Below are positions 1 to 7,079 of a stretch of 9,667 nt of DNA, piece by piece. Made by a program: the position numbers and the translations under genes. Position 1 is the first letter of the stretch, and every line of letters starts with the position of its first letter. A model generated the notes under the pieces. It had not been told where the DNA came from and ran no database searches. It worked only from the letters and a program-made list of their open reading frames with translations. Origin of the DNA: Acidobacteriota bacterium (GTDB taxonomy: Bacteria > Acidobacteriota > Blastocatellia > Pyrinomonadales > Pyrinomonadaceae). The stretch covers positions 1-9,667 of the forward strand of contig SXVE01000257.1 in the NCBI GenBank assembly GCA_005790265.1. Direction: 5' to 3'.

Positions 1-213
1 AAAAACAACGTAATCGGCGGCGCGGGATTCGACGTTTTAACGCAGGAACCGCCGAAAGACGGCAATCCGCTGCTAGAATTAGACCAGCCGAATCTAATCA
101 TTACGCCGCATAACGCCTGGGCGAGCGTTGGAGCAGTCGAAAATTTAACCGGAATGCTGATTGATAATCTCGAAGCGTTTGTCAAAAACAATTCAAATCG
201 CAAAAAATCGTAG
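1..213 (+). CDS. D-2-hydroxyacid dehydrogenase, C-terminal fragment (glycerate dehydrogenase/hydroxypyruvate reductase type)
   Basis: This is the last 70 codons of a gene that begins before the window, read in frame 1 and ending at TAG 211-213. The fragment carries the end of the NAD-binding domain of the D-isomer-specific 2-hydroxyacid dehydrogenases: GAGFDV, then QEPP with the family's catalytic Glu at fragment residue 16, then PNLIITPHNAWAS with the catalytic His at residue 37. The rest is the usual C-terminal helix (ENLTGMLIDNLEAF). Enzymes of this family use NAD(P)H to interconvert 2-keto acids and D-2-hydroxy acids in the cytoplasm. The H-x-A-W-A-S form resembles glycerate dehydrogenase or hydroxypyruvate reductase rather than phosphoglycerate dehydrogenase, but the substrate cannot be fixed from this fragment. 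The next gene lies 79 bp downstream on the same strand, so co-transcription is possible. Confidence 0.88.
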   Translation, partial: KNNVIGGAGFDVLTQEPPKDGNPLLELDQPNLIITPHNAWASVGAVENLTGMLIDNLEAFVKNNSNRKKS

Positions 214-292
214 AAAAGGAAAATCAGATTTCGGCTTAAACGCAGTCGGCTGAATAGAATACAGTCTTAGAGGTTTTGTTGTTATAAGTTTT

Positions 293-880
293 ATGTCAAT
301 TTCATCAAACAATACTGAATCACAAACAACGGAGATAAACTGGACGGAAGAATCCGCCGCCGCGTGGTTTGAAACGGGCGATTGGTCGTCCGGTTTGCAG
401 TTTAAGCCGCACGAATCGGTTAACGTCGCGCAGTTTGCCGCGCAGTTTCACAAACGTCCGAAATGGTGGAAGGCGGCGTTCGATTATCTGCGCGAAACGG
501 ATTTGCTCAATCTCGCGCCGGGCAATTATCCGATTGACGGCGACAACGTTTTCGCTATCGTCGCCGAAAATCCGAAAAAAGATTACGACCAGACGAAATG
601 GGAATCGCACCGCCGTTATCAGGATATTCAAATGGTGATTACCGGCGCGGAAAAAATGGGCATCGCACCGATTTCGACGCTCGAACCGGTTGAAAATTAC
701 GATGATGAGAGCGATCTGATTTTCTACAAAAATGACGGCAAAGGCGAAATTTACACGGCGAATCCCGGCACGTTTTTCATCTTTTTCCCGCACGACGGAC
801 ATCGCCCGGACATTAAAATCGAAGGCGTCGAGCGCGACAAAAAAATCGTGATTAAAGTCAGACTATCTTCAGCAGATTAG
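293..880 (+). CDS. YhcH/YjgK/YiaL family protein (DUF386, EbgC-like) with N-terminal extension
   Basis: A 195-residue protein. Residues about 55-190 match the YhcH/YjgK/YiaL (DUF386) beta-barrel fold, whose members accompany sugar catabolism (sialic acid, 2,3-diketogulonate, and EbgC beside beta-galactosidase). Visible signatures are APGNYPIDGDNVFA (75-88), ESHRRYQDIQ (104-113, the region supplying metal/sugar-binding residues in the family), FFPHDGHRPD (164-173) and KKIVIKV (183-189). Classical members are about 150 residues. This one has roughly 45 extra N-terminal residues that include W-rich stretches and KPHESVNVAQFAAQFHKRP, a pattern I associate with the longer form of the family. There is no signal peptide, so it should be cytoplasmic. 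No good Shine-Dalgarno sits at normal spacing from ATG 293 (AGAGG at 269-273 is too far), so the start is uncertain, although the extension looks like real protein. The substrate is unknown; the 2-hydroxyacid dehydrogenase upstream is compatible with carbohydrate-acid metabolism. Confidence 0.85.
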   Translation: MSISSNNTESQTTEINWTEESAAAWFETGDWSSGLQFKPHESVNVAQFAAQFHKRPKWWKAAFDYLRETDLLNLAPGNYPIDGDNVFAIVAENPKKDYDQTKWESHRRYQDIQMVITGAEKMGIAPISTLEPVENYDDESDLIFYKNDGKGEIYTANPGTFFIFFPHDGHRPDIKIEGVERDKKIVIKVRLSSAD

Positions 881-992
881 TTGAACAAAGCGCGTTTGAG
901 ATTAAGTGAGAAGCGGTTTTATTTTAGTGTTCCGAATTTTCGGGCAATACAATTGGTATTCTGATTTTTACAAGTTGTTACCTTTAAAAAGG

Positions 993-1021
993 AAAAAAGC
1001 CGTTTTACTGTAAACGGCTTT
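993..1021 (-). terminator. Intrinsic terminator of the 105-residue minus-strand gene
   Basis: AAAGCCGTTT (996-1005) and AAACGGCTTT (1012-1021) form a perfect 10-bp stem with a 6-nt loop. Read on the minus strand the stem is followed by six T (complement of 993-998), the better U-tract, and it lies 56 bp beyond the stop of the gene at 1078. On the plus strand the stem is followed by a shorter T run, so it may also stop readthrough from the gene ending at 880. Confidence 0.75.
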
Positions 1022-1077
1022 CTTCGGTAAACGAATAGTTAAGAAGCGGCGAAATGCTTGTTTTGCTTCGCATAAAT

Positions 1078-1395
1078 TTATAATTTTTCGACGTTGTCCC
1101 GGTATTGGTCAAATGCCGTATTCGTTTCCAAAACGGTTGATTCGTAAATATCGAGACCGTCAATCATCTCAAATCGCGATTTATTACTGGTATATCGGGA
1201 AACGAGATTTTTTCTTTTGGTTTCGACCATCGTCAAAATTTCGGCTTTTGACAAAAGTCCTTTGCTGATTAACAGTTCCGTAATTCCGCTCAAAAGCTGA
1301 GCGCTAACGCTGATTTGCGCATTTGTCGCGTCTATCGTTAATGCTTGTTCAATACTTCTGATCAATGACTTTTGACCGGCATCGCTGGCGCTCAT
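1078..1395 (-). CDS. Hypothetical small protein, 105 residues, predicted mostly helical
   Basis: I do not recognise this family. The start is well supported: AAAGGAG (complement of 1403-1409) sits 7 nt before the ATG, and a terminator follows the stop, so it looks like a real single-gene transcript. The 105-residue product is hydrophilic and probably alpha-helical, with no signal peptide, membrane segment or cysteine. A central amphipathic stretch (residues about 31-58, SAQLLSGITELLISKGLLSK then AEILTMVE) reads like a helix-turn-helix-shaped segment of the 'L-x-x-K-G-x-[LI]-[ST]-x-x-E' kind found in many unrelated small helical proteins, followed by the basic patch KRKNLVSRY. The C-terminal part (ETNTAFDQYRDNVEKL) could be a short coiled coil. 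It lies between a DUF386 gene and a secreted peptidase, both apparently separate transcripts, so the context gives no function. A small adaptor or regulatory protein is only a guess. Confidence 0.75.
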   Translation of the reverse strand: MSASDAGQKSLIRSIEQALTIDATNAQISVSAQLLSGITELLISKGLLSKAEILTMVETKRKNLVSRYTSNKSRFEMIDGLDIYESTVLETNTAFDQYRDNVEKL

Positions 1396-1402
1396 CGTTT
1401 TT

Positions 1403-1409
1403 CTCCTTT
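1403..1409 (-). promoter_or_regulatory. Strong Shine-Dalgarno for the 105-residue gene
   Basis: On the minus strand this reads AAAGGAG, 7 nt upstream of ATG at 1395-1393. It fixes the start and supports a real gene. Confidence 0.75.
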
Positions 1410-1446
1410 GGTTTATAATAAATATTCCTACTTTGAAATTCGTGCA

Positions 1447-1460
1447 GCAAAAGATTTTGC
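1447..1460. repeat. Short inverted repeat upstream of the 105-residue gene
   Basis: GCAAAA-GA-TTTTGC, two perfect 6-bp arms around a 2-bp centre, about 52 bp upstream of the minus-strand ATG at 1395. The position would suit an operator near the promoter, but so short an A/T-rich palindrome can arise by chance. The rest of 1411-1566 is A/T-rich; TATTAT (complement of 1415-1420) could be a -10 element, but I see no good -35. Confidence 0.3.
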
Positions 1461-1566
1461 TAAATTATCGGTTTAAAAACATCATAACGTAAAACGATTT
1501 ATCCGTAAAATCCGTTTAAAAAACCGCGTTCGGATTGTTAAGTTTCTTTGTTTTTTTCCAATCAAT

Positions 1567-1610
1567 CAAAAAGAGGACGACGAGCATTTGCGCTCATCGT
1601 CCTCTTTTTG
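1567..1610 (-). terminator. Strong intrinsic terminator of the C25 peptidase gene
   Basis: The arms 1567-1585 and 1592-1610 form a 19-bp stem with a 6-nt loop, starting 30 bp past the peptidase stop at 1640 (minus strand). The only imperfection on the plus strand is a C/A pair (1581/1596), which becomes a G-U wobble in minus-strand RNA, so the hairpin is fully paired only in the direction of the peptidase transcript. The A/T ends of the stem supply a T-tract on either strand, so it may be bidirectional. Confidence 0.88.
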
Positions 1611-1639
1611 TTTTCAGTTATTTTCAACAAATTAGCGAA

Positions 1640-4204
1640 CTACTTCATTTTCAGCATCGGATCGCCGAGCAGAACCCACGAAAGCCGAACATCGCGTCCG
1701 CTGTTGATTGTGGTTTTCGCGTCCGTAATCAGATCGCCGAGACGCGTGATATTTCCCGCCGCAACCTGCTGGTAGAATCTGGTTCCCATCGTTTCCTGAA
1801 TATCCGGCGTTGTCAATCCGGTCGAAGACCAAACCGCCGCCGCACCGCCGGTGCTCGTTTTCAGAAGCGTTTCCGAAAGACTGTCGCCGGTCGGCTGAAT
1901 GAAATAGCCGTTGAGACAGGTCAGCATCGTGAACAAAGACAATCTGTCAGAATTGGTCAGTTGCGCGATATTGCTGGTTTGGAAAAATGCCGGAGCCGCC
2001 CAAACGCTGACATTACCGTGTCCCGAATAATTGACCAGGAATTTACCTTGATTCATTGCCGCAACCAAAGCCGCCGCATCGCCCTGACTGCGGTTGATGT
2101 AAGTTTTCGCCACAGAGCCGGGCAATTGATCGGCAAGTCTTTGACTTAAACCGGCGAAATCGTATCCGTCCGGTAAATCGCTGGCAAACAAAGCGCCGCG
2201 CGACGGTGCTTGCGCAATCGTTTGCTCGAACTTGGTAACTTTTGCCAGCGCGTTGGTTACTTCTGCCGGAGTTCGCGCCGGAATTCTGCCGACGGCGACT
2301 TCGGCTAATCCGTCATCGTTGAAATCCGCGAGAGCTTCATCACTGCCAGTTTCGGTGTAAACCGTGTCAACCAGTTTGGTCGGAACAAGATTAAAGTTTC
2401 CGTTGCCGAGATAATTGCGCGGATCCGAAGAGGCGTCGCCGACGAACAAAGCGTATTTCGGCGCCGTCTGCCAGTTGCCGACCGCATACTGCAAAAAGCC
2501 TCTGATCGCTGCCGCGCCTGTAATTCCGTAGTTGAATTCGTCGTCCACGTCGGCAACATCAATTACTTTGACCGTAGTTCCCTGCGCGCGCCGGTAAGCC
2601 GCCCACGTTTCAGCCTGCGCGATCAAACTTTTATGCGAAATGATTACCAGCTCCGCCGCATTAGTTCTGGTGGCGAGCGTGGAAGGTTCGTTGTAAACGA
2701 GCGAATCAGCCGTCAGCAAACCGGAATTTTCAACCGCCATTGCTGTTCTGCCGCGATTTGCCGGAAGATTGACGCTGAAAGTCGTGCCGTTTGATTCGGT
2801 TTTCAAACCGTAGAAAATTTTGATGTTACTGGCATCGCTCGTATCAAACACGCGAATATTCGACGATGAAAAACCTTCAACTTTCGTGGCTTTGTAGTTT
2901 TGCGTGTAGAACAAAAGCCGATTCTGATCAGCAACATAGCGGCGGCTGTTGTCCACGCGCAGCGATTCAAATAGTGAAACGCCGGTGGTTGCTGTCAAAT
3001 TCAACTGATTTACGCCGTTGCGCAGATACTGCGTCGGAATCGTAAAAGTTCCCTGCAACGAAATCAAACCGCTGCCGACAATCGGCGCGGTCAAATCGGT
3101 GCCGTTGATGTTTACTTTGATCGAGTGCGCGTTCGAGGTTGCGCCCTGAAGATTTACTTCTAATCGCGCTTCCGGAGCTTCAAAACTGACGGCGGACAAA
3201 TTGAAATTGATTGTCGCGCCCGCGCTGCCGACGACTCTGCCGAAAAAGTTTTCTTTCTCGCCGTTTAAGATTTGGCTGTAAATATATGTTGTGCGCTCTT
3301 TTAATGTGTAAAACTGATTGTAATTTACCGCCGCGACATTGGCGCTGATGGCGCGCAGAAACAGCGAACCGACGCGTTTGCCGTTAGCGGTTCCCGCGAT
3401 CAGATTGTAAATGCGTGTGTCGCTTTCCGGAGTATCAATACCTTTACCGTAGAATTCGATGTAATCGCCGTTACCGCCGACGATGATTGCCTGTTCGACG
3501 CCGTTCAAATAAAGCTGCCACAAATTTGAATTAACCGAAACGTTGAAACCGGCGGCTTGCAGTTCGGCGCGCGTCACGCGGTATAAACCTTCTTTTTTAA
3601 CGCCGATTTTGACGCCCGGCTGCCCGACGACAAAACGATGCGTGTCGAGACTGTTTACTTCCTGCGCGGTTTTGGAAAAAGCGCCCAAATCTTTCGGGTA
3701 AATCAATTCTTCCGACTCGATTAAAGAATTCGGCTGATTGTCGTCAGCGGCTGCTGATTTTGCAGCTTTTCCTTCGGGAACATCGTTCGAGTAAATGGGC
3801 GTGATTTGATCGGTCAGGCTTTTTCGACCGTCAGCGCCGATGCTTTCAATGACGTAAATTGAATTTAAATCGCCCTCGGCATCAAAGAAACTATAGTCGC
3901 CGCCAACCGTTTTTTCCTGTCCGTTCTGCAAAAAGCCGCCAGCAATCAGCGATGTGCTGACCAGCTTTCGCTCATCGCCGGAAACTCGGTAAACCAAAAA
4001 GCCCGAATTTTTAGTTTCGGATTCGGTTTGCCATTTCAAAAAAACGCCTGCGCCGTCGGAAACCGCTTCGACTGCGGCGAATTTCACCGACGAATCAACG
4101 GTTTTGCGAGTTTTTTTGTCAAAATTAACAGTCTGCGCCGCGGCTGATGAATTTATCAGTAAGGAAAAAACGACCAAACAGGCTGTCGCCATAATTTTTT
4201 TCAT
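1640..4204 (-). CDS. Secreted C25-family (gingipain-like) cysteine peptidase
   Basis: An 854-residue protein starting at MKKIMATACL, chosen over the in-frame ATG at 4285 because AAAGGAG (complement of 4216-4222) precedes it and a signal peptide follows at once (two Lys, a hydrophobic core, SSAAA-Q with likely cleavage near residue 23). Residues about 40-137 look like a fibronectin-III-type sandwich (VFLKWQTESE, GFLVYRV). About 191-271 is the domain often preceding C25 catalytic domains (VKIGVKKEGLYRV, DYIEFYGKGIDTPESDT). The catalytic domain runs from about 518 to the end: ELVIIS, FVGDASSDPRNY (587-598), a Ca-loop-like DFNDDG (627-632) before VGRIP, SGHGN with catalytic His729, and MLTC with catalytic Cys763. 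The 34-residue His-Cys spacing agrees with gingipains. The protein ends at SWVLLGDPMLKMK without the C-terminal secretion domain of type IX cargo. It probably hydrolyses extracellular or periplasmic proteins; Arg/Lys specificity is not established. It is transcribed alone with its own terminator. Confidence 0.9.
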   Translation of the reverse strand: MKKIMATACLVVFSLLINSSAAAQTVNFDKKTRKTVDSSVKFAAVEAVSDGAGVFLKWQTESETKNSGFLVYRVSGDERKLVSTSLIAGGFLQNGQEKTVGGDYSFFDAEGDLNSIYVIESIGADGRKSLTDQITPIYSNDVPEGKAAKSAAADDNQPNSLIESEELIYPKDLGAFSKTAQEVNSLDTHRFVVGQPGVKIGVKKEGLYRVTRAELQAAGFNVSVNSNLWQLYLNGVEQAIIVGGNGDYIEFYGKGIDTPESDTRIYNLIAGTANGKRVGSLFLRAISANVAAVNYNQFYTLKERTTYIYSQILNGEKENFFGRVVGSAGATINFNLSAVSFEAPEARLEVNLQGATSNAHSIKVNINGTDLTAPIVGSGLISLQGTFTIPTQYLRNGVNQLNLTATTGVSLFESLRVDNSRRYVADQNRLLFYTQNYKATKVEGFSSSNIRVFDTSDASNIKIFYGLKTESNGTTFSVNLPANRGRTAMAVENSGLLTADSLVYNEPSTLATRTNAAELVIISHKSLIAQAETWAAYRRAQGTTVKVIDVADVDDEFNYGITGAAAIRGFLQYAVGNWQTAPKYALFVGDASSDPRNYLGNGNFNLVPTKLVDTVYTETGSDEALADFNDDGLAEVAVGRIPARTPAEVTNALAKVTKFEQTIAQAPSRGALFASDLPDGYDFAGLSQRLADQLPGSVAKTYINRSQGDAAALVAAMNQGKFLVNYSGHGNVSVWAAPAFFQTSNIAQLTNSDRLSLFTMLTCLNGYFIQPTGDSLSETLLKTSTGGAAAVWSSTGLTTPDIQETMGTRFYQQVAAGNITRLGDLITDAKTTINSGRDVRLSWVLLGDPMLKMK

Positions 4205-4215
4205 TTTTTTAAATA

Positions 4216-4222
4216 CTCCTTT
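4216..4222 (-). promoter_or_regulatory. Shine-Dalgarno deciding the peptidase start
   Basis: On the minus strand AAAGGAG lies 11 nt before the ATG at 4204-4202. It falls inside the 27-codon extension of the longer open frame that begins at 4285, which argues that the extension is leader RNA rather than protein. Confidence 0.7.
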
Positions 4223-4540
4223 CAAGGTAAATGAAGGCTTTGTTACGAGCCGATATTGATATTGTTGTTTTAATAGGGTAATCACTAATTTACAACTTTT
4301 TACGCGATTGATAAAGCAATTTTCGCCGAAAGCAATAAATTTTCGATATTAGGGTTTTTCCAGAATTATGCCGCAGAAAAAACGGCTTAGTTCTTGATTA
4401 TAAACGATTTTCTAACATTCGTCGCTAATTGTTTACAGCAAATTAGAATTGATTGTTAATTGATTTCACCGCCTTTGATGCAGTTTTTGGACTATCTGTT
4501 TTTATTTTTTTTGCGTAGTTGAATGAAAAATCCGGTGAAA

Positions 4541-4572
4541 AGTTAGCCGCCCGGCTAACTAATGATATTAGC
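4541..4572. repeat. Overlapping palindromes upstream of the gamma-glutamyltransferase
   Basis: AGTTAGCCG (4541-4549), CC, CGGCTAACT (4552-4560) form a perfect 20-bp palindrome with 9-bp arms. A second one, CTAAT-GAT-ATTAG (4559-4571), overlaps its right end. TTAGC half-sites therefore occur at 4543-4547 and 4568-4572 with GCTAA at 4554-4558, so the middle half-site could pair with either side. The cluster ends 44 bp before the ATG at 4617. An operator or a leader-RNA switch are both possible; the sequence alone cannot decide. Confidence 0.5.
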
Positions 4573-4616
4573 AAGTTTTGTTTACCAAACCAAATATTTT
4601 TTGATAAAGTTGCAGT

Positions 4617-6353
4617 ATGCTGACGAAAAAATCTAAAAAAGCGCTGATTTGGCTGCTTTTGACCGCATTCTGTTTCACTTTTTTTCCTGCTGATTCAAAA
4701 TTATACGCCGCTTGGGGCGAACCGGTGCGTGCGCGGCGCGCAATTGTCGCGTCGCAGCACGAATTAGCGTCAAAAATCGGCGCCGACGTGATGCGGCGCG
4801 GCGGCAATGCCGTTGACGCGGCAGTTGCGGTCGGCTTGGCGCTCGCCGTCGTTTATCCGGAAGCGGGCAATATCGGCGGCGGCGGTTTTATGCTGATTCG
4901 CCTGAAAAACGGCACGACGACAGCGATTGATTACCGCGAAATGGCTCCGGCGGCGGCGAATCGCAACGTTTTCGTTGATAAAAGCGGCAATCTGATCAAA
5001 GGCGAAGGCAGTTCAACCATCGGTTACCGCGCTTCCGGCGTTCCCGGAACACCCGCCGGTTTTGATTACGCCTTAAAAAAATACGGTTCCGGCAAATTGA
5101 AATGGGCGGATTTGATTGAACCGGCGCGCAAAATTGCTGCCGATGGTTATGTTTTATCGTATCGTCTCGCCAATCTTTTCAAGTCTTATCAAAGAAATCT
5201 CGAAAAATATCCGGACAGCAAAAAGATTTTTCTCAACGGCGGCAAATTTTACGAAGAAGGCGAAATTTTCAAACAACCGGAACTCGCCGCGACGCTCGCG
5301 CGAATGCAGAAACAAGGCGCACAGGAATTTTACACCGGCGAAACCGCGCGTTTAATCGCCGCCGATATGCGGGCGAACAACGGTTTAATTACGCTCGATG
5401 ATTTGAAAAATTACGTGCCGAAAGAACGCGCGCCGCTGCGCGGAACGTATCGCGGCTACGAAGTGATTACGATGCCGCCGCCGTCATCGGGCGGAATCGT
5501 GATGATGCAGGTTTTGCAAACGCTCGAAGCGTACGACGTGCGCGCAATGGGTTATAATTCGGCGCAGAAATATCACGTTTTAGCCGAATCGCTGCGCCGC
5601 TCGTTCGCCGACCGCGCCGAATTTATGGCTGATCCCGATTTTGCGCAAGTTCCGATCAGCGGTTTGCTCGATAAAAGCTACCTCGCCAATAGACGCGCGA
5701 CGATTAATTTGTCGAAAGCGACTTCGAGCAAGGAAATCGGTCACGGCGCGCCCGCCGGAGTCGAACCGATGGACACGACGCATTACACGGTTGTTGATGC
5801 GGACGGAAACGTCGTTTCCAACACTTATACGATCAATGATTTGTACGGTTCGGCGGTGACGGCAAAAGGAACCGGCGTTTTATTAAACGACGAAATGGAC
5901 GATTTCGCCGCGCGACCGGGAACGGCGAATCTGTTCGGTTTGATTCAGGGCGAACGCAATAAAGTCGAGCCGAAAAAACGCCCGCTTTCTTCGATGACGC
6001 CGACGATTGTGCTCAAAAAAGACGGTTCGCCATGGTTTGCCGTCGGCGCGCGCGGCGGTCCGCGCATTATTACGGCGGTTTTGCAGACGGTCATTAATAT
6101 GATTGACCACGATATGAATATTCAGGCGGCGATTGACGCGCCGCGTATTCATCATCAATGGTTTCCCGACGAAATTCTTTCGGAACCGTTCGGAATGTCG
6201 CCGGACACGCGCTCGATTCTCGAACGATTCGGTCATAAATTCGCCGAAAAACCGGCGAACATCGCTTCGGCGACCGGCGTTGCGATTGACGAACAAGGCG
6301 TACGGCTCGGCGCGATTGATTCGCGCAGCGACGGAGCGGCAATCGGATACTGA
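4617..6353 (+). CDS. ggt: Gamma-glutamyltransferase (periplasmic, self-processing)
   Basis: A 578-residue Ntn-hydrolase of standard family length. The N-terminus (KKSKKALIWLLLTAFCF, cleavage probably near YAA at 30-32) is a signal peptide, so it should act in the periplasm. The family start pattern is clear (IVASQHELASKIGADVMRRG, then NAVDAAVAV and GNIGGGGFML). YREMAP holds Arg107, equivalent to the gamma-glutamyl-carboxylate-binding Arg114 of E. coli GGT. Autocleavage is expected before Thr387 in MDTTHYTV, giving a large subunit and a small subunit of about 192 residues. Other conserved positions are Asn407 (TYTIN), Asp428/429 (NDEMDDF), the lid loop and SSM motif (PKKRPLSSMTPT, 452-463) and GG at 480-481. 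The lid loop is the E. coli-like form. The enzyme hydrolyses or transfers the gamma-glutamyl group of glutathione and related compounds, allowing recovery of cysteine and glutamate. No strong Shine-Dalgarno precedes ATG 4617. It appears to be a single-gene transcript. Confidence 0.95.
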   Translation: MLTKKSKKALIWLLLTAFCFTFFPADSKLYAAWGEPVRARRAIVASQHELASKIGADVMRRGGNAVDAAVAVGLALAVVYPEAGNIGGGGFMLIRLKNGTTTAIDYREMAPAAANRNVFVDKSGNLIKGEGSSTIGYRASGVPGTPAGFDYALKKYGSGKLKWADLIEPARKIAADGYVLSYRLANLFKSYQRNLEKYPDSKKIFLNGGKFYEEGEIFKQPELAATLARMQKQGAQEFYTGETARLIAADMRANNGLITLDDLKNYVPKERAPLRGTYRGYEVITMPPPSSGGIVMMQVLQTLEAYDVRAMGYNSAQKYHVLAESLRRSFADRAEFMADPDFAQVPISGLLDKSYLANRRATINLSKATSSKEIGHGAPAGVEPMDTTHYTVVDADGNVVSNTYTINDLYGSAVTAKGTGVLLNDEMDDFAARPGTANLFGLIQGERNKVEPKKRPLSSMTPTIVLKKDGSPWFAVGARGGPRIITAVLQTVINMIDHDMNIQAAIDAPRIHHQWFPDEILSEPFGMSPDTRSILERFGHKFAEKPANIASATGVAIDEQGVRLGAIDSRSDGAAIGY

Positions 6354-6360
6354 TGTTAAG

Positions 6361-6388
6361 GCAAAAGTGAAAAGGCAAAAGGCAAAAG
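6361..6388 (+). repeat. Heptanucleotide array, left arm (four GCAAAAG-type units)
   Basis: Four contiguous 7-nt units: GCAAAAG, TGAAAAG, GCAAAAG, GCAAAAG. They start 7 bp after the gamma-glutamyltransferase stop. The complement (CTTTTGC) recurs in the right arm of the same intergenic region, so the two can pair as an imperfect long hairpin. Confidence 0.75.
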
Positions 6389-6410
6389 AGAAGAAATAAA
6401 TTCTCAACCT

Positions 6411-6462
<52 letters not shown>

Positions 6463-6469
6463 AATCTCC

Positions 6470-6498
6470 ACTTTTGCCTTTTTACTTTTTACTTTTGC
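6470..6498 (+). repeat. Heptanucleotide array, right block
   Basis: ACTTTTG, CCTTTTT, ACTTTTT, ACTTTTG from 6470, with the same 7-nt period. It includes CTTTTGC at 6471-6477 and 6492-6498, the inverse complement of the left-arm units. It ends 10 bp before the stop of the zinc-ribbon gene read toward it. The pairing of left and right arms between two converging genes could help stop transcription from both sides. Confidence 0.7.
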
Positions 6499-6507
6499 TT
6501 TCCAAAC

Positions 6508-7053
6508 CTATTTTTCTCTTTCCAGTAATTTAGTCGTGCTCTCGGTAACGCTCGACGCGGTTAAATCGTTTGTATCGCGCCAATTTCCGGCAGCGGGCGG
6601 AACGTAGGAATTCGCCGGAATCGAATGCGCGGGCGGAAGGCTGTTGGTTTTCGATTCTTTTTTGAGAAATTTCTGCCGCGCGGTCAGAACATTCGATTCC
6701 GGCGCCGCTTCGCCCGAATCGTTCGATTCAAACATCAGCGCGTAAGCCATTCGCAAAAGTCCGCCGACCGTTAGAATAATCGCGCTGATTGCTACCGCAA
6801 ACGGTTCGGCTCCAACCATAATCGTCAAAATCGCAATGATCGGCACAACGAGAAACGCCAGCAGAAAAATAAACAAACCCTTTTTCAAACCTTTTTTGCG
6901 CGGCGTTATCGCGTTCAAATTTGTCAAACCAACCGGAATTTCTCCGCCGTTTGCCAGTAATTCGGCAACTCCGGTTAGTAAAAAGCCGCAGCGCGAACAA
7001 AATCTCGTTTGTTCGCTCGCCTGTTCTTGTCCGCATCGAGGGCAATGTATCAT
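6508..7053 (-). CDS. Zinc-ribbon membrane protein, paralog B
   Basis: A 181-residue protein with an N-terminal zinc ribbon: CPRCG (Cys4, Cys7) and FCSRCG (Cys19, Cys22), that is C-x2-C-x11-C-x2-C. A short linker (LLANGGEIPVG) and a basic patch (PRKKGLKKG, 51-59) lead to two hydrophobic segments, about 60-80 and 85-107. The rest is a Pro/Ser/Thr-rich tail with LPPAHSIPANSYVPP (139-153) and SVTESTTKLL (168-177). It has no signal peptide; ribbon and tail would both lie on the same, probably cytoplasmic, side of a two-pass hairpin. It is clearly homologous to the gene just upstream: same ribbon spacing, same paired membrane segments, same tail motifs. The 26-bp gap between them suggests one transcript and a tandem duplication. 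GGAG lies 14 nt before the ATG, a weak spacing that hints at translational coupling. The function is unknown; sensing or scaffolding at the membrane is a guess. Confidence 0.85.
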   Translation of the reverse strand: MIHCPRCGQEQASEQTRFCSRCGFLLTGVAELLANGGEIPVGLTNLNAITPRKKGLKKGLFIFLLAFLVVPIIAILTIMVGAEPFAVAISAIILTVGGLLRMAYALMFESNDSGEAAPESNVLTARQKFLKKESKTNSLPPAHSIPANSYVPPAAGNWRDTNDLTASSVTESTTKLLEREK

Positions 7054-7079
7054 TTTTCTTTGTTCTTCTCCGTTATCTT

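Larger units (their letters stand above)
4205..4616. promoter_or_regulatory. Divergent intergenic region between the C25 peptidase and the gamma-glutamyltransferase
   Basis: This 412-bp A/T-rich stretch holds no supportable gene. It must carry the promoters of both divergent genes, but I see no convincing -35/-10 pair for either. For the plus-strand gene, TTTACC (4581-4586) and GATAAA (4603-4608) are spaced 16 bp apart but would give an almost leaderless mRNA. The notable structure is the palindrome cluster at 4541-4572. Several TTAATTGATT-like A/T words occur around 4450-4465. Confidence 0.5.

Noticed and set aside
320..802. 160-codon open frame on the minus strand
   Set aside because: Lies fully antisense to the well-supported YhcH-family gene; the translation is Arg/Phe/Ile-rich without domain features. 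Codon bias of the real gene suppresses antisense stops.
1535..2149. 204-codon open frame on the plus strand
   Set aside because: Antisense to the catalytic domain of the C25 peptidase and runs through its terminator; the Arg-rich composition is typical of a shadow frame.
4205..4285. 27-codon upstream extension of the peptidase frame
   Set aside because: It would put an extra leader ahead of a textbook signal peptide and contains the Shine-Dalgarno of the downstream ATG.
4568..4807. 79-codon minus-strand frame in the ggt upstream region
   Set aside because: Mostly antisense to the start of the gamma-glutamyltransferase gene, with no start signal and no recognisable product.
5883..6407. 174-codon minus-strand frame
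   Set aside because: Antisense to conserved gamma-glutamyltransferase sequence and starts inside the repeat array; the product is Arg/Asn-rich low-information sequence.
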